Shown: piece by piece, positions 59,788 to 64,000 of the stretch
How the letters are laid out: every line of letters begins with the position of its first letter
Position numbering within the stretch: position 1 is the stretch's first letter
Assembly (NCBI RefSeq): GCF_007677725.1
Contig: NZ_VEDF01000007.1
Location: 19,438-83,437 of the forward strand
Length of the DNA: 64,000 nucleotides
Reading direction: 5' to 3'
DNA from: Pseudomonas sp. URMO17WK12:I11
GTDB taxonomy: Bacteria > Pseudomonadota > Gammaproteobacteria > Pseudomonadales > Pseudomonadaceae
Translations under genes and position numbers: made by a program
Notes under the pieces: model-generated
Databases searched by the model: none
What the model was told of the DNA's origin: nothing
Seen by the model: only the letters and a program-made list of their open reading frames with translations

Positions 59788-60273
59788 TCAATGGCGATTG
59801 GTGCGCGTCCATTGCAGCTTGCGCACATGCACACTGCCGGCCTCGGAAGTGGAGATGGTCAAGCGGCGAAATGGCCCGGCCAGCACCTGGTGAGAAGGCT
59901 CGCTGGCGAGCGGGCCGGGCTTGAAGTCGGTGAATCCACTGCCCGAGAGGGTCAGCCAATAGACACTGCGCCGCTCAGCGGCCACGCTCGCCGCGGTTTC
60001 TTGCCCCTCCGGCAGCGGTTGCTGAGCAACAGGCCGTTGGCTTTGCACGTAGTATTCAAGGCGCAGGCTGGCGATCTCATGGCTGAAGCTGATTTGCACA
60101 TCGCTGTGCTCGTTAATCACCAGTTCCGCGCCCCACTCGCCCGTCGCCGCCTCCCGTTGTCTGATCCAGCAGGTGCCATTGGCCGATATCTGCAAACCCG
60201 ACGGCGTCGTCATGGTCTGCCTGGGGTGCAAAAACTGCGGCACCACCTGATCGAAATGCTCTTCATAGGTCAT
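59788..60273 (-). CDS. Hypothetical protein, unrecognised
   Basis: A 161-residue protein, MTYEEHFDQVVPQFLHPRQT at the start, with GGAG 7 bases upstream of the ATG. It is soluble-looking, with many beta-prone stretches (LRLEYYVQSQ, SVYWLTLSGSGF, FRRLTISTSE) and no signal peptide or membrane helix. I do not recognise the family. The gene stands alone between bioA and the amine-oxidase-like gene, 80 bases upstream of the bioA start. A LexA-box-like palindrome lies 69 bases before its start. Confidence 0.7.
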   Translation of the reverse strand: MTYEEHFDQVVPQFLHPRQTMTTPSGLQISANGTCWIRQREAATGEWGAELVINEHSDVQISFSHEIASLRLEYYVQSQRPVAQQPLPEGQETAASVAAERRSVYWLTLSGSGFTDFKPGPLASEPSHQVLAGPFRRLTISTSEAGSVHVRKLQWTRTNRH

Positions 60274-60341
60274 GCGCAGCTCCTTCTGTCGGTTTTATCG
60301 ACGACCTCCGCTAGCTTCGCTTGGTGGCAATAGGCCTGGCT

Positions 60342-60359
60342 ACTGGTAAAAATGCCAGT
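60342..60359. promoter_or_regulatory. 18-bp LexA-box-like inverted repeat
   Basis: ACTGG-TAAAAATG-CCAGT has perfect 5-bp arms and the CTG-N10-CAG spacing of LexA boxes, though the adjacent bases are G/C rather than the usual T/A. It lies 69 bases upstream of the unknown gene and 124 bases upstream of the amine-oxidase-like gene. Confidence 0.35.
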
Positions 60360-60483
60360 TGCGTGAAGCACTTGATATCACTGTGGTGGCAGGGTCCTGA
60401 GACCTGACGTATTCTTAACGCATCGTCTCCAGGGGCAGCCTTGCCTCTCCCATCCCCGTAATTTCAACTCGGAGTTCGCCGAC

Positions 60484-62247
60484 ATGGCTGCTGCTTGGGT
60501 GCGCCTGTGCGCGTTGGTATTGATCGGTGTGTCCAGCGGCGCCGCGCTGGCGAAGGACAAGACACCTGAGGCAATCGTGGTAGGCGGTGGACTGGCGGGC
60601 CTCACCGCAGCCTACGAACTGCAGAGCAAGGGCTGGCAGGTCACTTTGCTGGAGGCCAAGTCAGGCATGGGCGGGCGTTCGGGCCTGGCCACCAGCGAGT
60701 GGATCGGCAACGCCAAGGTGCAGCCGGTGCTCAATCAGTACATCGACCGCTTCAAGCTTGAAACGCTGCCCGCGCCAGAATTCGTGCGCACCCCGAGCTA
60801 CCTGATCGACGGCGAGTACTTCAGTGCCAGCGATCTGGCGACCAAGCAACCGGCGACCGCTGAAGCGCTCAAGCGTTATGAGAAGACCCTCGACGACCTG
60901 GCCCGCTCGATCGACGACCCGCTCAACCCGCAGGCGACCAGTACGCTGTTCGCGCTCGACCAGATCAACGTGTCCAGCTGGCTCGACAAACTGCAGCTGC
61001 CGGCCACTGCCCGCCAGCTGATCAACCAGCAGATCCGTACCCGCTACGATGAGCCGTCCCGCCTCTCGCTGCTGTATTTCGCCCAGCAGAGCCGTGTCTA
61101 TCGCGGCGTCAGCGACCGCGACCTGCGTGCCGCGCGACTGCCAGGCGGCAGCCCGGTGCTGGCCCAGGCGTTCGTCAAGCAGTTGAAGACCATCAAGACC
61201 AGCGCACCGGTCACGGCCATCGTGCAGGACAAGGACGGGGTAACGGTCAAGGCCGGTACCACTGACTACAAGGCCGATTATGCAGTGGTGGCGGTTCCGC
61301 TGCGGGCGCTGGCCAAGATCCAGATGAGCCCGATGCTCGACACCAAGCATGTGGCGGCGCTGCGCGGGACCAACTACGGCTGGCGCGACCAGCTGATGCT
61401 GAAGTTCAAGCAGCCGGTTTGGGAAAGCCGGGCGCGCATGTCGGGCGAGATCTTCAGCAATACCGGGCTTGGCATGCTGTGGATCGAACCTGCGCTCAAG
61501 GGTGGCGCCAACGTGGTAGTCAACCTGTCCGGTGACAACGCGCGGCTGCTGCAGGCCTTCGGTGACAAGCAGATGGTCGATCAGGTGCTGATCCGCCTGC
61601 ACGCCTTCTATCCACAGGCCCGCGGTGCCTTCACGGGCTATGAGGTCAAGCGCTACAGCGTCGACGCCGGCACCGGCGGCGCCTATCTGGCCTATGGCCC
61701 GGGCCAGATCAGCAAGTACTGGCGCCTCTGGGAGCGACCGGTGCAACGCGTAGCCTTCGCCGGGGAACACACCGATGCGATGTATCCAGGGACGCTCGAA
61801 GGCGCCTTGCGCAGCGGTCAGCGCGCCGCCGGACAAGTGCAGGAGCTGCTGGCCGGCAAGTCGTTCGACCCGGTCAGCGCCACGGCCGTCGCGGCAGCTG
61901 CTGCGACGGGGGCGGTGGCGGCGAAGAAGGACAGTGGCGGGTTCTTCTCGCGCCTGTTCGGGAGCGCCGACAAAGCTGAAGCGAAGCCAGCGGTGCTGAC
62001 CCAGGCTGAGCAGGCGGGCCCGGCCCCGGCCCCGGCCCCAGCACCAGTAGCGGCGCCTGCTCCTGCCCCTGCGCCGGCGGCCGTGGTCAAGCAAGCGCCG
62101 GCCAAGACTGCCTCGGCCAAGACGCCTGCAGCCAAGCCTGCACCTGCGCACAAACCTGCGCACAAGCCAGCGCAGCCGAAGAAGGCCACGGTCAAGACCG
62201 AGCCTGCGAAAAAACCGGCGGCCAATACGCAAGCCAAGGCCAACTGA
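60484..62247 (+). CDS. Exported flavin amine-oxidase-like protein with Ala/Pro/Lys tail
   Basis: A 587-residue protein. A probable signal peptide (MAAAWVRLCALVLIGVSSGA, cleavage near ALA-KDK) is followed by an FAD Rossmann motif (VVGGGLAGLTAAYELQSKGW, about 32-52) and GMGGRSG. The C-terminal FAD contact RVAFAGEHTDAMYPGTLEGA is near 423. These fit the flavin monoamine-oxidase family; the substrate is unknown. Residues about 515-587 form a low-complexity tail (repeated PAPAPAP, then KPAHKPA-type repeats) not typical of the enzyme domain. There is no Tat twin-arginine motif, which is unusual for an exported FAD protein; the N-terminus could instead be a membrane anchor. Confidence 0.85.
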   Translation: MAAAWVRLCALVLIGVSSGAALAKDKTPEAIVVGGGLAGLTAAYELQSKGWQVTLLEAKSGMGGRSGLATSEWIGNAKVQPVLNQYIDRFKLETLPAPEFVRTPSYLIDGEYFSASDLATKQPATAEALKRYEKTLDDLARSIDDPLNPQATSTLFALDQINVSSWLDKLQLPATARQLINQQIRTRYDEPSRLSLLYFAQQSRVYRGVSDRDLRAARLPGGSPVLAQAFVKQLKTIKTSAPVTAIVQDKDGVTVKAGTTDYKADYAVVAVPLRALAKIQMSPMLDTKHVAALRGTNYGWRDQLMLKFKQPVWESRARMSGEIFSNTGLGMLWIEPALKGGANVVVNLSGDNARLLQAFGDKQMVDQVLIRLHAFYPQARGAFTGYEVKRYSVDAGTGGAYLAYGPGQISKYWRLWERPVQRVAFAGEHTDAMYPGTLEGALRSGQRAAGQVQELLAGKSFDPVSATAVAAAAATGAVAAKKDSGGFFSRLFGSADKAEAKPAVLTQAEQAGPAPAPAPAPVAAPAPAPAPAAVVKQAPAKTASAKTPAAKPAPAHKPAHKPAQPKKATVKTEPAKKPAANTQAKAN

Positions 62248-62265
62248 TCAGCGGTCAGCGCATCA

Positions 62266-62289
62266 TGGCGGCGGCGCATGCCGTCGCCA
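62266..62289. terminator. Hairpin after the amine-oxidase-like gene
   Basis: Stem TGGCG-G-CGGC / GCCG-T-CGCCA with a 4-base loop and one mismatch, 18 bases after the stop. There is no T-tract directly after. Confidence 0.4.
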
Positions 62290-62367
62290 TGCCGGCGCAA
62301 CCGTGACAGCGTTTAATTCCCCGACTACCGTTAACGTTTCCTTAATAGGAAGCACACACACTAACTA

Positions 62368-62388
62368 TCGGATTTCTCGATTATCCGA
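62368..62388. promoter_or_regulatory. Inverted repeat TCGGAT-N9-ATCCGA upstream of cytochrome b561
   Basis: Perfect 6-bp arms in an AT-rich stretch 75 bases before the cytochrome b561 start. It is a candidate regulator site. Confidence 0.3.
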
Positions 62389-62463
62389 AGCAATTTTTTA
62401 AGATTTATTTCGATACGTTTGGCGTTAGTCTGTGCACAGCTTTCACGGGGAAACACGCTCATC

Positions 62464-63015
62464 ATGCGATTGCGCAATTCACCTTCACGTTATGGTGCGG
62501 TCAGCATCGTCCTGCACTGGGCGGTTGCACTCGCTGTATTCGGGTTGTTTGGCCTGGGCTTGTGGATGGTCGGTCTCGACTACTATGACCCCTGGCGCAA
62601 GGCGGGCCCCGACCTGCACAAAAGCATTGGCCTGACCTTGCTGGCGGTGATGGTGTTGCGTGTGCTTTGGCGATTCATCAGCCCGGCTCCGCCAGCACCT
62701 GCCAGCCATGGCGCCTTCACCCGCGTTGCCGCCAAGTTGGGTCACCTGGCGCTGTACCTGGGATTGTTCGCAGTGATGATCGCCGGCTACCTGATCTCCA
62801 CCGCCGACGGCGTTGGCATTCCGGTATTCGGTCTGTTCGAAGTGCCGGCGCTGATCAGCGACCTGCCCGACCAGGCCGATGTGGCCGGGGTGATCCACTT
62901 GTGGTTGGCCTGGGGTTTGGTGATCTTCGCCGTATTGCATGCCCTGGCTGCCTTGAAGCACCATTTCATCGACCGTGACGCGACCCTCAAGCGCATGCTG
63001 GGCCGCAAAGCTTGA
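62464..63015 (+). CDS. Cytochrome b561 family protein
   Basis: A 183-residue four-helix membrane di-haem cytochrome. Candidate haem His residues lie in [22 protein letters not shown] and [19 protein letters not shown]. The ATG at 62464 ([14 protein letters not shown]) is preferred, since an earlier ATG at 62419 has no family match. It is probably co-transcribed with yceI 34 bases downstream, a common pairing. Confidence 0.93.
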   Translation: MRLRNSPSRYGAVSIVLHWAVALAVFGLFGLGLWMVGLDYYDPWRKAGPDLHKSIGLTLLAVMVLRVLWRFISPAPPAPASHGAFTRVAAKLGHLALYLGLFAVMIAGYLISTADGVGIPVFGLFEVPALISDLPDQADVAGVIHLWLAWGLVIFAVLHALAALKHHFIDRDATLKRMLGRKA

Positions 63016-63049
63016 TTCTCAACCTCAATTGCAAAGGAAGGAAGTAAGG

Positions 63050-63628
63050 ATGTTGAAAAAGACTTTTGCCGCCCTGGCCCTGGGTACCGCCCTGTTGTCC
63101 GCAGGCCAGGCCATGGCCGCCGAGTACAAGATCGACAAGGAAGGCCAGCACGCGTTCGTCGACTGGAAGATCAGCCACTTGGGCTACAGCTTCATCCACG
63201 GCACGTTCAAGGAATTCAGTGGCGACTTCAGCTGGGACAGGGCCAAGCCTGAGGCCAGCAAGATCAACGTCGATCTGAAAACCGCCAGCCTGTGGTCCAA
63301 CCATGCCGAGCGTGACAAGCACATCGCCAGCAAGGACTTCCTGGATGTCAGCAAGTACCCGGATGCCAAATTCGTCTCCACCAGCGTCAAGTCCACCGGC
63401 GAGAAGACCGCTGATGTCACCGGTGACCTGACCCTGCACGGCGTGACCAAGCCGGTGACCTTCAAGGCCACCTTCAATGGCGAAGGCAAAGATCCTTGGG
63501 GCGGCGAGCGCGCCGGTTTCAACGCCAAGACCACGCTGAACCTGAACGACTTCGGCATCAAAGGTCCAGGCCCGACTTCGCAGACGCTGGATCTGGATAT
63601 CAGCCTGGAAGGCGTCAAGCAGAAGTAG
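63050..63628 (+). CDS. YceI family periplasmic protein
   Basis: A 192-residue lipocalin-like protein with a signal peptide ([20 protein letters not shown], cleavage AMA-AEY). The YceI fold is seen in [33 protein letters not shown] and [12 protein letters not shown]. The family binds isoprenoid or amphiphilic molecules. The ATG at 63050 follows a strong AAGGAAGGAAGTAAGG region. It is followed by a clear terminator. Confidence 0.95.
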   Translation: MLKKTFAALALGTALLSAGQAMAAEYKIDKEGQHAFVDWKISHLGYSFIHGTFKEFSGDFSWDRAKPEASKINVDLKTASLWSNHAERDKHIASKDFLDVSKYPDAKFVSTSVKSTGEKTADVTGDLTLHGVTKPVTFKATFNGEGKDPWGGERAGFNAKTTLNLNDFGIKGPGPTSQTLDLDISLEGVKQK

Positions 63629-63644
63629 TTCTGCTGCTAGGGAG

Positions 63645-63679
63645 AACCCTGCGCAGGCCTGCCTGCTCAGGGTTTTTTT
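63645..63679 (+). terminator. Rho-independent terminator after yceI
   Basis: AACCCTG / CAGGGTT stem with further pairing inside (GCAGGCCTGC), followed by a run of seven T residues at 63673-63679. Confidence 0.9.
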
Positions 63680-63733
63680 GTGTTCGCCACAGCGTTTTCT
63701 GCGCCGACGAGACCGAGCGCCGCCCACGCGGCG

Positions 63734-64000
63734 CATCGCGAGCTGCGCTCGCTCCTACGAACTATCGCGTCGTACGTAGGAGCGAGCGCAGCTCGCGATG
63801 CCCCAAACGCCACCATCGCGCCGTACGTAGGAGCGAGCGCCGCTCGCGATGCCCCAAACGCCACTATCGCGTCGTACGTAGGAGCGAGCGCAGCTCGCGA
63901 TGCCCCAAACGCCACCATCGCGCCGTACGTAGGAGCGAGCGCAGCTCGCGATGCCCCAAACGCCACCATCGCGCCGTACGTAGGAGCGAGCGCAGCTCGC
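63734..64000. repeat. 51-bp tandem array of REP-like palindromes, running off the right edge
   Basis: Five direct copies of a unit containing GTAGGAGCGAGCGCAGCTCG begin at 63776, 63827, 63878, 63929 and 63980, exactly 51 bases apart. One inverted copy (63734-63758) precedes them. Each unit holds the palindrome GCGAGC-GCA-GCTCGC and the spacer CCCCAAACGCCAC. The rest of the gap 63680-63733 shows nothing. A 17-residue-repeat open frame across it is a consequence of the 51-bp period, not a credible gene. Confidence 0.9.

Noticed and set aside
63667..63969. Minus-strand frame encoding 17-residue repeats
   Set aside because: The 51-bp repeat period is a multiple of three, which keeps frames open by chance. 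There is no start signal or family, and it overlaps the yceI terminator.

Overview
The window looks like a chromosomal segment of a Pseudomonas putida-group bacterium. The evidence is high GC, Pseudomonas-style codon use, and a gene order that matches the known putida-type arrangement: pip-dtd-opgGH, amino-acid ABC transporter, HBM-type chemoreceptors, hisIE-tatABC, ubiEJB, the medium-chain PHA locus (phaC1ZC2D facing phaIF), hslVU, pyrRBC', gshB, pilGHIJ-chpA, bioA. No rRNA, tRNA, CRISPR array, insertion sequence or prophage was seen.

Layout. Bases 1-8683 hold two giant tandem genes on the minus strand, the first cut by the window edge. They encode toxin/effector-like proteins (dermonecrotic-toxin-like N-terminus plus leucine-rich repeats). 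Bases 8831-17648 read rightward: pip-dtd, opgG-opgH (periplasmic glucan synthesis) and a three-gene amino-acid ABC transporter. Bases 17700-27829 read leftward: two chemoreceptors with flagellar-sigma-like promoters, then the block ubiE-ubiJ-ubiB-hisI-hisE-tatA-tatB-tatC-rsmE-like. Bases 27954-39353 are the PHA region: a PHA-system small protein, an inserted 1575-residue toxin-like gene, phasins phaI and phaF, and the convergent phaC1-phaZ-phaC2-phaD operon. Bases 39698-48220 read leftward: DUF971, hslVU with a near-consensus heat-shock promoter, algH-ruvX-pyrR-pyrB-pyrC', tonB and gshB. Bases 48455-56848 read rightward and carry a Pil/Chp signalling cluster. The end holds trhA, a canonical rsmE, bioA, an unrecognised small gene, a flavin amine-oxidase-like gene, cytochrome b561, yceI, and a 51-bp tandem palindromic repeat array running off the right edge.

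Most of the window is core metabolism and envelope biology. The accessory content is the three giant toxin-like genes (1-3992, 4082-8683, 28249-32976), the small unknown gene at 59788-60273 and the repeats. The least expected signals are non-coding. The two tandem toxin genes share a leader with a hairpin abutting the start codon, whose outermost pair differs by compensating changes, and a conserved 11-bp palindrome at almost the same distance. A family of inverted repeats built on the core AAGCTGCAAG occupies five intergenic gaps, one of them inside the ABC-transporter operon.
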